NCBI GenBank assembly: GCA_020630875.1
Contig: JAHDIH010000002.1
Span: 433,332 to 497,331, forward strand
Length of the DNA stretch: 64,000 nucleotides
Source: Deltaproteobacteria bacterium
GTDB taxonomy: Bacteria; Myxococcota_A; Polyangia; Haliangiales; Haliangiaceae
Direction of reading: 5' to 3'
The notes under the pieces are model-generated. The model saw only the letters and a program-made list of their open reading frames with translations, did not search any database and was not told where the DNA came from. A program made the position numbers and the translations under genes. Of this stretch, positions 1 through 7,934 are shown in pieces (within the stretch, counting starts at the first letter, position 1; each line of letters opens with the position of its first letter).

Positions 1-141
1 GCATTGGTAATTGCCTACACCATTTTGGAGAATCCCACTGTCGCCATTCCGCCAGCCGTTTACTCGCTTCTAATGTTCGCAAGCGGGGCACTTTTCGTTC
101 TCTTCTGTAAAAAGTTCTGGCAAGAAGAGTCCACGGGATAA
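1..141 (+). CDS. C-terminal end of a membrane transporter, probably BASS family (partial)
   Basis: Frame 1 is open from the left edge to a TAA at 139-141 and encodes 46 residues; the gene begins outside the window. The fragment is a hydrophobic helix carrying ENPTVAIPPAVYSLLMF and then a basic and acidic tail (CKKFWQEESTG). That pattern (N-P, then a small-residue stretch, A-V-Y-S-L-L-M) resembles the last membrane helix of bile acid:sodium symporter (BASS) family proteins. It converges on the minus-strand TPM operon with an 18-base gap. The family call rests on one helix only, so another multi-helix permease remains possible. Confidence 0.5.
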   Translation, partial: ALVIAYTILENPTVAIPPAVYSLLMFASGALFVLFCKKFWQEESTG

Positions 142-159
142 CTTTAGAGCGTCGTTACC

Positions 160-945
160 TTACCAACCTGAACTCGCGCCACCGCCGCCAAAGCCGCCAC
201 CGCCGCCACCCCAAGAACTACCGCCACTAAAGCCACCACTGGACCCTCCGCTGCTTCCGAATCCGCCCCAAGAGCTGTCACTACTACTTCCCCAAGAACT
301 CGAATCGCCCCAGCTAGAGCCCCAGCTTCCGCGCCCCCATCCTCTGGAGGAACCTCGATGTGGGGTGGTATCACTTAACATCAGAACTACGACAAGCGCT
401 CCGAAGAACAGCAATGCTATGAGTGCAAACGCAGCCTCGGAAGAATCTTCTGGTTCCTCTGCCCTTGGTCTGTAGGGAACCACTGGTCTCATTCCCGAAA
501 CCGTTCCCGACACTTCCCGAATAGCGCCTTTTATTGCGCCGGCATAGTCAGAGCGTCGAAGGTTAGGGCGCATATTGTCCAATATGGTTTTGCTAGTGCT
601 GTCCGTGAGTTTGTCTTCAAGATCGTAGCCAACTTCCAGGCGAGACGTACGATCGTCTATGGCGAGAAGCAGGAGCACTCCATCACTTCGTTTTTTGCTG
701 CCGCCTCCCCACCGTTCAGCGACACGGATGGCGTAGTCCTGAATAGGTTCTCCTTCGGTACTACGGATAATAAGAACTGCCATCTGTAAACCGGTGCTGG
801 TTCTCTCTTGGACCAATAAACGGTCAAGAACCATCTCCTCTGTGGTCGAAAGAACGCCTGCATGATCTGTTACTGCAGTTTTAACCAGAGGAACTGCAAA
901 AGAGAGTTTAGAAACGAGCAGCAGTAGGAAAAATAGTCTTACCAT
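160..945 (-). CDS. TPM-domain (YgcG-like) secreted or membrane-anchored protein
   Basis: The 261-residue protein opens with a signal peptide (hydrophobic residues 4-17) and then a TPM domain of about residues 22-150, recognisable by DHAGVLS near the start, the G-x-x-x-A-V-L-I core, and G-V-L-L-L-L-A-I-D-D followed by E-V-G-Y-D-L-E. A single membrane helix lies at about residues 172-192, followed by a low-complexity tail of Gly, Ser and Trp to the end. This is the usual YgcG architecture (TPM, helix, Gly-rich tail). TPM domains are linked to membrane or photosystem maintenance and some have phosphatase activity; the substrate here is unknown. It is the last gene of a three-gene operon with a LemA-like gene and a second TPM gene, overlapping the former by 7 bases. 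LemA-TPM pairing is a known conserved neighbourhood. Confidence 0.8.
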   Translation of the reverse strand: MVRLFFLLLLVSKLSFAVPLVKTAVTDHAGVLSTTEEMVLDRLLVQERTSTGLQMAVLIIRSTEGEPIQDYAIRVAERWGGGSKKRSDGVLLLLAIDDRTSRLEVGYDLEDKLTDSTSKTILDNMRPNLRRSDYAGAIKGAIREVSGTVSGMRPVVPYRPRAEEPEDSSEAAFALIALLFFGALVVVLMLSDTTPHRGSSRGWGRGSWGSSWGDSSSWGSSSDSSWGGFGSSGGSSGGFSGGSSWGGGGGGFGGGGASSGW

Positions 946-1535
946 TCTTTTATCTCGCTGGCGAGCGGGAGTTTCTTATCCATGAAAAAGAGTCGCCGCC
1001 CCCAACTTCCAGGAAAGCTATCCGCTTTTTTATTGTACGTCGTAGCAGCTTGATCGTAGCGTCGTTTTTCAATTCCAATTCTATTTTCTGCGCCCGCGAT
1101 CTCAGCAACGATCCCGGGAGTCGACGCTTTTCCCGCGAAGTTCGCTTTGGTTTGATTTCTTCGCTCAACAACGCTTGCGACTTGAGAGCGCTTTTGTGCC
1201 GCGGTTGAAGCTGCACTTTTTAGTCCCGATCGACCAACGAAACAGATCAATAGGAAAAGCGCGGCAGTGCCTAAACACACCATTAGCGCTATTTTTCTTC
1301 GACGCAAGCGTTCTGCGACTTGTCTCGCTTGCTCTTTCTTGTGCGACTCGAGTTTTCCAACAGCTTGTTCCACATCGTCTCGGTCAAGACCTACTTGCTC
1401 GCCAATGTTAACCATTTCATCAAGGGATACTTTGCCGAGCTCGCGTTGTTGTTTCTCATCGATGTCGGTGGCTAAGCCGATAACATCATCTACGTCTTTT
1501 TGGTCTATTGCTTTTGGGGTGTTCTTTTTCGTCAT
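939..1535 (-). CDS. LemA-like single-pass membrane protein, abbreviated core
   Basis: The 198-residue product has a polar, helical N-terminal part (about residues 1-78, rich in Glu, Lys and Arg), one membrane helix (about 83-102) and a C-terminal segment with ENRIGIEKRRYDQAATTYN and SFPGSW. Those last motifs match the C-terminal helix of LemA proteins (A-E-N-R-I then R-R-Y-N then S-F-P). The usual central LemA core with R-R-x-D-L-I-P-N-L is absent, and the N-terminal 75-residue cytoplasmic part is not typical of LemA. The gene overlaps the upstream TPM gene by ATGA (1532-1535) and the downstream YgcG-like gene by 7 bases, so all three are probably co-translated. The LemA assignment rests on the tail motif and context; the remainder could be a lineage-specific domain. 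Confidence 0.6.
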   Translation of the reverse strand: MTKKNTPKAIDQKDVDDVIGLATDIDEKQQRELGKVSLDEMVNIGEQVGLDRDDVEQAVGKLESHKKEQARQVAERLRRRKIALMVCLGTAALFLLICFVGRSGLKSAASTAAQKRSQVASVVERRNQTKANFAGKASTPGIVAEIAGAENRIGIEKRRYDQAATTYNKKADSFPGSWGRRLFFMDKKLPLASEIKEW

Positions 1536-1981
1536 GACACGGTTACCTTGTTGGATAGTTCGTTACCTGCTGGGTCGCTACTTGCTAAGTGGTGCCGCAG
1601 TATCTTACCGATCTTCTCTATCGCGAGTAGGGTGGCTGTTGTAGGAGTGAGGGTGGCATCGTTTTTACTAAAACCAGTAGCGATCGTATCGACAATCGTT
1701 TGCCACTCAGTTTGCGGGACTTGGGCGTGAATGCCGGGCCCGGCCCAAACCGCGGCGGTCTTTTTGTTGAGCGCAATAAGAATCAAAACCCCTGTGGCGC
1801 CTTTGGTCTTGTTCATGGACATTTCATGAAAGACTTCGGCTGCTCGTTCAAGTGGATCTATCTTGCAATTCTTATCAATGTGAATTCTTATTTCACCGGC
1901 ATTGCCTGTTTCAGCTTTCATAATTGCCAATGCCAATTGCCCACGACTTTTGCGAGAGAATGGTGATTTCGAGCCGAACAT
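1532..1981 (-). CDS. TPM-domain protein without signal peptide
   Basis: This is the first gene of the LemA/TPM operon, 149 residues. It lacks a signal peptide and membrane helix and consists almost entirely of a TPM-like fold: AIMKAETGNAGEIRIHI at the start, then a helix with AAEVFHEM, then T-G-V-L-I-L-I-A-L-N-K-K-T-A-A-V-W-A-G-P-G-I, which corresponds to the central strand pair of TPM domains. Cytoplasmic stand-alone TPM proteins of this kind often sit next to LemA and YgcG genes, as here. It may be a soluble partner of the exported TPM protein encoded two genes downstream. Its biochemical role is not established. Confidence 0.7.
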   Translation of the reverse strand: MFGSKSPFSRKSRGQLALAIMKAETGNAGEIRIHIDKNCKIDPLERAAEVFHEMSMNKTKGATGVLILIALNKKTAAVWAGPGIHAQVPQTEWQTIVDTIATGFSKNDATLTPTTATLLAIEKIGKILRHHLASSDPAGNELSNKVTVS

Positions 1982-2288
1982 TGGTCAACGGTGCGACAAA
2001 CAGTCACTAGTGTCAATCGAGTTGGATGCCGGTCGATGCCAATAACCAGATTTCGGATCGACCTCCAACCAATGGACAATCTCGGGTAAGAAACCGAGCT
2101 TCGGAGCGATTAACGCTACCATAAGTAGAAGGCACACATATCAAATGAGTGTCTGTACTAGGTCGAAAAAAAGATAACGACTCGGCCTAGTTTTCCGAAC
2201 AGACCTCAATCAAATGATAACAGTAATCTGGGTCTGACACTGATAAAATCTGTCTAGACTGTCAATGAAGCTCGTTGTATCATGACCT
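1982..2288. other. Divergent intergenic region, no gene seen
   Basis: This 307-base stretch separates the minus-strand TPM operon from the plus-strand lipoprotein gene, so it should hold two promoters. I find no tRNA-like fold, strong hairpin or long open frame. A TGATAAAAT around 2240-2250 could be a -10 element for the lipoprotein gene but has no convincing -35 partner. Confidence 0.3.
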
Positions 2289-2912
2289 ATGAAATTTCAG
2301 TCTATTCTTACGGTTGGTGCTTTATCGCTTATGGGTTGTGGTCATGACCACGGCGATCACGATCACGGAGGAGATGGCAACATAGAGACGCAATCTGTTG
2401 GTGCTTGGACTAGTGCCTGTGAGTCAGAACGGGTTCACGACTTCGAACTAAGTGAAGTAGACGATGAAAGCCATCTTCACGGCCATATCACACTTACGTA
2501 TCACGCGGCTGGGTCAGACTGCGGAACTCCTTTGTACTCGGTAATTCGACACATGGATATTGAGTTCGGTGAGCTGCAAGGTGACTACTACGCTATCGAT
2601 GCAGACTTTCTTATCTCTGCTGCCACGCCGCTGTCTCCTGAAGGCGTAACCGCTATGAACAATGCATCTTTTGCGGGTCACACCGACTGGGAAGGGAACA
2701 CGCAAAAAGTTATTTCGGGTCAAACCGTAACGGTAGAAGGAGGTGCTACGCTTGAGTTGCCGGCAGCCAATACCGTTGGGTTAGGAATTATTGCAGTCGA
2801 AGATTCAGAAATGAACGTATCGATTGCGTTGCCAGGAGCACCTCGTCCGGTAGATACACAAGATGGATTTACATTTACCAAAAATGGTGACGGTCACGGT
2901 CACGAACACTAA
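2289..2912 (+). CDS. His-rich lipoprotein, possible metal binder
   Basis: The 207-residue product starts with a short signal peptide ending in the lipobox LSLMGC (Cys at about residue 17). Immediately after the lipidated Cys comes a run of His, Asp and Gly (HDHGDHDHGGDG), and the protein ends in GDGHGHEH. Such histidine-aspartate clusters commonly bind Zn, Ni or Cu, as in the His-rich loops of ZnuA and ZIP proteins. The middle 150 residues are predicted beta-rich and carry two Cys residues that could form a disulfide; I do not recognise a named domain. It stands alone between divergent and convergent neighbours and is followed by a good terminator. A role in periplasmic metal buffering is inference. 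Confidence 0.7.
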   Translation: MKFQSILTVGALSLMGCGHDHGDHDHGGDGNIETQSVGAWTSACESERVHDFELSEVDDESHLHGHITLTYHAAGSDCGTPLYSVIRHMDIEFGELQGDYYAIDADFLISAATPLSPEGVTAMNNASFAGHTDWEGNTQKVISGQTVTVEGGATLELPAANTVGLGIIAVEDSEMNVSIALPGAPRPVDTQDGFTFTKNGDGHGHEH

Positions 2913-2931
2913 AGATTACAAATTACTTTGT

Positions 2932-2965
2932 TGGCCCGTCATGTTTGGCGGGCCATTATTTTATC
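2932..2965 (+). terminator. Rho-independent terminator after the His-rich lipoprotein gene
   Basis: A 7-bp perfect stem TGGCCCG / CGGGCCA (2932-2938 with 2949-2955) with a 10-base loop is followed by TTATTTTAT. It begins 20 bases after the stop codon and also lies at the end of the converging cupin gene, so it may serve both transcripts, though the T-rich tail favours the plus strand. Confidence 0.75.
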
Positions 2966-3395
2966 TTGGTCTGTTTTCTGTCCCGAATCCCGGGGTAATA
3001 AAAACCACCGTAGCACTTTTCCCCTCAGGCACATTGGCGGTATGCCACACGCCTTTGGGATTAATGATGGCATCACCTGCGGCTAACAACAACGACTGCT
3101 CTGTCCCATCGATTTCCTGAACTAGTTCGACTTCTCCTGAAACACAGATGACTAGTTCTTCACCCACAGGATGCATTTCCCAAGAACCCCAACTCTCAGA
3201 GAACGAATGCATTGATACAAGACGTCCATCTTCTCCGTCTTCGGCAGTTAATTTGCCGTAGTATTCATACCACTCCATACCTGAAAACTGCTTGAGTTTC
3301 ATAGAGAGGTACCACCAGTAGGCGTCAAGTGAACCGGGAATTTGGAAAGGGAAAACGAAGCCGTCATCAGCTGAGCATGACTGCCGCCACCCCAC
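2961..3395 (-). CDS. Cupin-domain protein
   Basis: The product is a small single-domain cupin. Motif 1 appears around W-E-M-H-P-V-G-E-E-L-V-I-C-V-S-G-E-V (metal ligands His and Glu), and motif 2 around A-A-G-D-A-I-I-N-P-K-G-V-W-H-T-A (third His). The end, F-I-T-P-G-x-G-T-E, is typical of a widespread group of small cupins of unknown substrate. The listed start is a GTG giving 144 residues; an internal ATG at 3302 would give 113. I keep the longer form because LDAYWWYLS resembles the N-terminal strand of related proteins, but neither start has a clear ribosome binding site. Function is probably metal-dependent binding or oxidation of a small molecule. It faces the His-rich lipoprotein gene tail to tail. 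Confidence 0.7.
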   Translation of the reverse strand: MGWRQSCSADDGFVFPFQIPGSLDAYWWYLSMKLKQFSGMEWYEYYGKLTAEDGEDGRLVSMHSFSESWGSWEMHPVGEELVICVSGEVELVQEIDGTEQSLLLAAGDAIINPKGVWHTANVPEGKSATVVFITPGFGTENRPR

Positions 3396-3418
3396 TTTGT
3401 CTAGCTAACAGTTAACCT

Positions 3419-4315
3419 TTACGCGCGGGCGATTAGCCGCTTAGCTTCTGGGTGCGTGGGTTGGATGGAAAGCGCGGTTTCCCAGCATTTTCGCGCCTTC
3501 GCTGGGTCTTCTTTTCTAAGGCAATTGCCAAGTTGCACCCACGCGTCGGCGTTGTCTGGGTCGCAATCAACCGCTAGTTTGAAAGCGGTCCGTGCCTGGT
3601 TGATTAGTCTTCTATCCAGGTACCAAAGGCCGATGTTGTAGTGGGCTGTCGCGTTACTGGCATCAATTTTTAACGCTTTATCGTAACACTTTTTGGCCGT
3701 TTGCTTTTTCCCGATGGTGGCAAAAACCGCTCCCATGTTCACGTGCGGGCAACTCCATGCGGGAGCCATCCACTGAGCACGCCGAAAGACGAAGATTGAC
3801 TCATGATGTTTGCCTGCTCTGCACAGAGCGATTCCCTCGTGGTTTAGTACGCGAGACATCACAAGGTGGCAATCGGCGACAAACTTCGGGTCGGACTCGT
3901 TTGCCAGCAGTTTTTCACAAATGGTACGAGCCCTCGAAAGGTCGTCAAGTTTGGTTAGGGCTCGTGCGCGAGCGAGTTGTTCTTCACGCGAATGTCCTTG
4001 AAAATCGACTAGCTCGTCGAGCCACTCGATCGAATTTTCATATTTTCTCAGCTCGAATGAAATGTGAGCGAGGTCTAGAAGTACGGTCTTATCGCCACTT
4101 TTGGCGGACCACGTTAAAAGCATTTCTGCGTCAACGGTTTTTTCAAGTTTCCATTTCACACGACCAAGCGCGGTATTGACCTCGGTCTCGGTGGGAGCTA
4201 ACTGAAAGCACTCCGCAAGGATGAGCTCAGCTGAATCATAGTCTCCAATTGCGAAAGCTTTCTGTCCTTTTGCCAATTTGAGTCGCCATGAGTTCAATTC
4301 AGTTATTCGGTTCAC
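3419..4315 (-). CDS. Tetratricopeptide repeat protein
   Basis: The 298-residue soluble protein has no signal peptide or membrane helix. It is a row of helical hairpins with TPR spacing, clearest in the last third: a repeat with MGAVFATIGKKQTAKKCYDKAL, one with YNIGLWYLDRRLINQARTAFKLAV and one with WVQLGNCLRKEDPAKARKCWETAL, each followed by a Pro-ending loop of the D-P-D-N or Q-P-T-H type. The earlier two thirds contain weaker TPR-like repeats. TPR proteins are adaptors; nothing nearby identifies its partner. It lies between the cupin gene and smpB on the same strand, 64 bases from smpB. Confidence 0.8.
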   Translation of the reverse strand: MNRITELNSWRLKLAKGQKAFAIGDYDSAELILAECFQLAPTETEVNTALGRVKWKLEKTVDAEMLLTWSAKSGDKTVLLDLAHISFELRKYENSIEWLDELVDFQGHSREEQLARARALTKLDDLSRARTICEKLLANESDPKFVADCHLVMSRVLNHEGIALCRAGKHHESIFVFRRAQWMAPAWSCPHVNMGAVFATIGKKQTAKKCYDKALKIDASNATAHYNIGLWYLDRRLINQARTAFKLAVDCDPDNADAWVQLGNCLRKEDPAKARKCWETALSIQPTHPEAKRLIARA

Positions 4316-4379
4316 TACTCTACACTATCACTGGTCCTACATGTGGTCAACGGTAGTTATTCCTTGTGATATCAGATGG

Positions 4380-4871
4380 TTAACCCTTCTGACGTCGTGA
4401 AAGCTCTCGGTCTACTTCGCGCTGCATCATTTTCTCCACCTTTGCTTGCCGTTTCTCGTGATCGCGACGTCCTTGAGCGAGGCCCACTTCGACCTTAATC
4501 TTGCCGTCTTTCAGGTAAAGAGACAGGGCCAAGGCGGTGTAGCCCTTACGAGCGATGGAATTGTCAATCTGCGTGATCTCTCGCCTGTGGAGAAGGAGTT
4601 TTCGCTTACGAGTGATCTCATGGTTGGCGATATTGGCAAATGGATATTCCTCGATGGTTGCTTTCATTAAGAAAGCCTCGCCGTTCTGGATTTCAATAAA
4701 AGCTTCCTTTATAGACGCTTTGCTTGCTCTGAGCGATTTAACTTCTGACCCCACCAGAACAATACCTGCCTCCATGCGCGACAAAATCGTGTAGTCGTGG
4801 GTCGCTTTACGATTCCTCGTTAGCACTTTATAACCATCGGATGGTTTTTGCTTTTTCTTAGACTTAGCCAC
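4380..4871 (-). CDS. smpB: SsrA-binding protein SmpB
   Basis: SmpB brings tmRNA to stalled ribosomes in trans-translation. The 163-residue product shows the family landmarks in order: N-R-K-A-T-H-D-Y near the N-terminus, the G-I-V-L-V-G-S-E-V-K-S-L-R motif, I-E-E-Y-P-F-A-N (variant of the usual I-x-P-Y), R-K-R-K-L-L-L-H-R-R-E-I, then L-S-L-Y-L-K-D-G-K-I-K-V-E-V-G-L-A-Q-G-R-R-D-H-E-K-R and a basic tail that inserts in the mRNA channel. The start is a GTG at 4869-4871. No tmRNA-like 3' end is visible next to it. Confidence 0.95.
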   Translation of the reverse strand: MAKSKKKQKPSDGYKVLTRNRKATHDYTILSRMEAGIVLVGSEVKSLRASKASIKEAFIEIQNGEAFLMKATIEEYPFANIANHEITRKRKLLLHRREITQIDNSIARKGYTALALSLYLKDGKIKVEVGLAQGRRDHEKRQAKVEKMMQREVDRELSRRQKG

Positions 4872-5142
4872 GGGACTAGCATCCTACCACGCAAATGGAA
4901 TGCGAGCCATTAGATGCAGCCTACAGAGAGCGGATCTACTTGGCACCTTCTGGTCCGCTCAATGCAACGCTTCAGTTTCGTCACTTTGAACTTTCCATTA
5001 TTTTGACTTTGGGCATTGAGACTGCGTCTGTATTTTTGTAGGAGTCTGATTGGGATAACTCGCGGAAACGGCCTATTATAAAGGTCGCATCGCATTCATA
5101 AGGATCCACACATACTAGCAGTCTATCATGTTACGACACCAT
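4872..5142. other. Intergenic region upstream of smpB, possible promoter
   Basis: No gene is supported here. On the minus strand a TATAAT lies at 5080-5075 and would give an smpB leader of roughly 200 bases; the -35 side is weak (TTATGA about 15 bases upstream). I looked for a tmRNA or other tRNA-like end because ssrA is often beside smpB and found none. Confidence 0.3.
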
Positions 5143-5781
5143 TCATTCTGCGCGAGCAATAGCGACAGCCGTGACGCGCGCCGCACCGGCATCCTTCAGT
5201 AATTTGGCACAGGTCTTTAACGTTGCTCCTGTGGTGATAACGTCATCGAAAAGGCAAATGGTCTTTCCGCGTACATCAATTTTCTTTCGACGACGAAACA
5301 GTAGGTTGCCATTGGACACCCTTTGTCTACGTGTCTTGCCCGTTTGCTTTGACGAGGACATTTTTCTCAAGAGCAAATGTTGGTGAGCTATTCCTGCATA
5401 GCGCAGTACTACCGAGGTCTGGTTGAACCCTCTTGAGAATAAAGTAAGTCGGTCTATGGGGACCGGCACGATCAATGCGCCTTCGGTTGCAAGAGACAAA
5501 TAAGAGGCTAGAAGCTTGCCGAGTTTGCGTGCGATGGCGCGATCGCCGGACTTCATTTTCAATATTGCGTGTTTGATTGACTCCCCGTAGACGAACGCTG
5601 CGCATGCGCCATCTAGCAAGGGAGACTTATGACAGTTGCCGCACTTTCTGGTTTTCGTATGAAGAGGAAGCGCACAACTCAGACAGTGGTTGTCTATTGG
5701 TACTAACAACTCAACGCAAGTCTCACAGAATGAACTTTGACAACAAACTCCACAGCCACCGCAAAGGTTAAACAGGTGCAC
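5143..5781 (-). CDS. comF: ComF family phosphoribosyltransferase-like protein
   Basis: ComF proteins take part in DNA uptake or recombination in some bacteria. The 212-residue protein has a Cys-rich N-terminal zinc module (C-G-G-C-G-V-C-C, C-E-T-C, C-L-S-C and C-G-N-C within the first 55 residues) and a type I phosphoribosyltransferase fold. The PRPP-binding signature is I-C-L-F-D-D-V-I-T-T-G-A-T-L near residue 180, preceded by the P-V-P-x-x-x-x-R-x-x-x-R-G-F-N-Q motif typical of ComF. It lies 32 bases downstream of rlmH and may be the last gene of the proBA-rsfS-rlmH operon. Confidence 0.85.
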   Translation of the reverse strand: MHLFNLCGGCGVCCQSSFCETCVELLVPIDNHCLSCALPLHTKTRKCGNCHKSPLLDGACAAFVYGESIKHAILKMKSGDRAIARKLGKLLASYLSLATEGALIVPVPIDRLTLFSRGFNQTSVVLRYAGIAHQHLLLRKMSSSKQTGKTRRQRVSNGNLLFRRRKKIDVRGKTICLFDDVITTGATLKTCAKLLKDAGAARVTAVAIARAE

Positions 5782-5813
5782 CTAACCCAGTCGCCAAATT
5801 TTGACAAAAGTTG

Positions 5814-6236
5814 CTACTGTTTATGGTACGGTTCGCCGTTAATGATGCGAAAGGCTCTGTAGACTTGCTCGGCTGCGACAACACGAGCCATTTGATGAGG
5901 CAATGTAATTCTGCCAAAAGCTAAAAGCATGGAAGCTTGCGCTCTAAAGTCGGAAGACCAGCCATCGGCTCCACCAATCGCTAGCCCAATTTTTTGACCC
6001 TGCATGCGCAGAGTAGAAATCCGATCGGCTAGTTCGGGACTACTTGGTAAATCTCCGCGCTCATCAAGGGCAATGATGAAATGATCTGCTAATGCTTTTC
6101 GAACCGCAGTTTCGTCCTTGCACTCCACAACGCGGTAGTTGCAATACCTGGTTAAACGCTTACGGTATTCTTGTTCTGCATTAACCCAGTAAGACTTCCG
6201 GAGTTTTCCGACAGCAGCCAGGGTAATCGATGTCAC
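5814..6236 (-). CDS. rlmH: 23S rRNA (pseudouridine1915-N3)-methyltransferase RlmH
   Basis: RlmH is the SPOUT-fold enzyme that methylates pseudouridine 1915 in helix 69 of 23S rRNA. The 140-residue product has the expected size and the trefoil-knot motifs: D-E-R-G, then I-G-L-A-I-G-G-A-D-G, then the C-terminal block L-P-H-Q-M-A-R-V-V-A-A-E-Q-V-Y-R-A-F-R-I-I-N-G-E-P-Y-H. It begins with GTG and overlaps the rsfS stop (GTGA at 6233-6236), so it is translationally coupled to rsfS. The rsfS-rlmH order is common in bacteria. Confidence 0.95.
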   Translation of the reverse strand: MTSITLAAVGKLRKSYWVNAEQEYRKRLTRYCNYRVVECKDETAVRKALADHFIIALDERGDLPSSPELADRISTLRMQGQKIGLAIGGADGWSSDFRAQASMLLAFGRITLPHQMARVVAAEQVYRAFRIINGEPYHKQ

Positions 6237-6655
6237 AGTTGGTAAGTTTGGTGCGCTGGAATTTTTGCTTCGTCCGGTACCTCAATGGGAACCACCGTAG
6301 CTTCTTGCCAAAGGCCTTCTAAGTCGTAGTGACCACGCATCTCGTGAACGAAAATGTGAATCACCACATCACCAAAATCTAGGAGTGCCCAATGCCCAGA
6401 GCGTCTACCTTCGATACCATAGTGCCTCACTCCTTCATTCTTCAAAGCCAAGACGATAGATTCGGCAATAGCAGATACTTGCCTCTCTGAACGTGCGCTA
6501 AGGATCAAAAGGTAGTCGGCGTAGGAACATTGCCCACCAATATCAAGCATCACAGGTTGTAGGGCTCGTTTATCGAGTCCCGATTGCAGTGCTAAGTCTG
6601 CTATCTCGCGCGGTGATAAGTTTGTTGTTGGTTCTTTTAGTGCCTCGTTTTTCAC
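6233..6655 (-). CDS. rsfS: Ribosome silencing factor RsfS
   Basis: RsfS (Iojap/RsfA) binds L14 on the 50S subunit and blocks subunit joining in poor conditions. The 140-residue product contains the family motifs D-I-G-G-Q-C-S-Y-A-D-Y-L-L-I-L-S-A-R-S-E-R-Q-V, G-x-W-A-L-L-D-F-G-D-V-V-I-H-I-F and Y-D-L-E-G-L-W. Start is GTG at 6655 with AGGAG about 6 bases upstream. In many genomes nadD stands between proA and rsfS; here the gap to proA is only 28 bases and nadD is missing from this position. Confidence 0.95.
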   Translation of the reverse strand: MKNEALKEPTTNLSPREIADLALQSGLDKRALQPVMLDIGGQCSYADYLLILSARSERQVSAIAESIVLALKNEGVRHYGIEGRRSGHWALLDFGDVVIHIFVHEMRGHYDLEGLWQEATVVPIEVPDEAKIPAHQTYQL

Positions 6656-6683
6656 GTTTCTCCTATATTACTACTATTTAGTA

Positions 6684-7934
6684 TTACCCGCGCACCTGTC
6701 CAGTGCCATGTATAACAAATCGCTTGGTTGTTAAACCCTCAAGTCCCATTGGCCCGTAAGCATGCAGTCTTGTTGTTGAAATTCCTATTTCTGCTCCTAA
6801 ACCGAGCTCCCCACCATCCGCAAATCGGGTCGAAGCATTAATCATAACGGACGAAGAGCCCACTCGATTCACAAAATATTGAGCTATTTCAGAAGATTCT
6901 GTGACGATTGCTTCAGTATGATCGGAACCAAATTGATGGATGTGCCGAATGGCATGGTCAATGTCATCGACGATTCGCATATTTACAATGGGGGCAAGGT
7001 ACTCGGTACCGAACTCGTTTTTCGCAACGGTCACGTTATCGGCGAACTTGGTTAGATTACGGTCCGCCCGAACTTCACATCCAAGAGATGTGAGCTTATC
7101 CACGAGTAGGGGGACAATTTCTTGTGCGACGTTTTTGTCAATCAGAATCGTTTCAGTGGAGTTGCACGCGCTTGGTCTACCTAGTTTTCCATCTACCGAA
7201 ACGGCGATCGCTCTTTCAAGATCTGCGCTTTCGTGAATGTAGGTGTGGCAGACTCCCTTGTAATGTTTCAGTACAGGGATTTTCGAATTCTCCGCTACGA
7301 AACGTATCAGTCCTTCGCCCCCGCGTGGAATGACTACGTCTATATCTTCATCACAGAGTAGTAGTTCTTTTACGATTGCGCGGTCAGAAGATAGTAGTTG
7401 TACGGCGTCCGTTGGTAACCCTGATTTTTTCAAGCCGTCTTTTACACAAGAAAAAAGAGCGAAATTAGAATGGTTTGCATCACTCCCTCCTTTAAGAATG
7501 ACTGCGTTACCAGACTTTATGCAAAGTGCTGATGCATCGGTTACTACATTCGGGCGAGATTCAAAAATCATCGCGACGACTCCCAAAGGAATGCGCACTC
7601 TGTCAACGACCAAACCATTGGGCCTTGTAGTGCTCGACGTTACCGTTCCCACGACTGGTTCCAGATCCGCGACATTTTCAATTGCAACGGCAATCGCTTC
7701 GACTTGGAGCTCACTTAGCCTAAGTCGGTCCACGAATGATGGTGATAGGCTAGCTGCTACAGCGCTAGTAACGTCTTTTTGGTTCGCGGCTAGAATCTCG
7801 GCACTCCGTGAGCGTACCAAAGAAGCGATGCAACGAAGAGATTCGTTTCTTGTCTCTTCAGATGCTGAGGCAAGCGGTCTGGAAGCATGCCGTGCTGATG
7901 CGGCAACTTCTCTGGCCTTATCCCTTGCTACGAT
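6684..7934 (-). CDS. proA: Gamma-glutamyl phosphate reductase ProA, apparent AUC start
   Basis: ProA reduces gamma-glutamyl phosphate to glutamate semialdehyde in proline synthesis. The motifs E-S-R-P-N-V-V, I-L-K-G-G-S-D-A, V-I-P-R-G-G-E-G, K-H-Y-K-G-V-C-H and the catalytic-Cys block R-P-S-A-C-N-S-T-E-T are all present. The first standard start codon in frame is a TTG at 7820, but homology to the ProA N-terminus (A-R-E-V-A-A-S-A-R-H-A-S and so on) continues 38 codons further upstream, back to the proB stop TAG. In that stretch the only code-11 start is ATC at 7934, 3 bases after an AGGAG. Starting there gives 416 residues, against 417 in E. coli ProA. proB and proA are in the same frame, separated only by TAG GAG TCA. 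The alternatives are stop readthrough giving a ProB-ProA fusion, or a truncated ProA from the TTG. Confidence 0.9.
   Translation of the reverse strand: MVARDKAREVAASARHASRPLASASEETRNESLRCIASLVRSRSAEILAANQKDVTSAVAASLSPSFVDRLRLSELQVEAIAVAIENVADLEPVVGTVTSSTTRPNGLVVDRVRIPLGVVAMIFESRPNVVTDASALCIKSGNAVILKGGSDANHSNFALFSCVKDGLKKSGLPTDAVQLLSSDRAIVKELLLCDEDIDVVIPRGGEGLIRFVAENSKIPVLKHYKGVCHTYIHESADLERAIAVSVDGKLGRPSACNSTETILIDKNVAQEIVPLLVDKLTSLGCEVRADRNLTKFADNVTVAKNEFGTEYLAPIVNMRIVDDIDHAIRHIHQFGSDHTEAIVTESSEIAQYFVNRVGSSSVMINASTRFADGGELGLGAEIGISTTRLHAYGPMGLEGLTTKRFVIHGTGQVRG

Noticed and set aside
4910..5095. Short minus-strand frame upstream of smpB
   Set aside because: No start signal, no domain and an unnatural composition; the region looks like the smpB leader.
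4872..5142. tmRNA gene next to smpB
   Set aside because: No tRNA-like ends or tag frame are present, and the gap is shorter than a usual tmRNA plus promoter.
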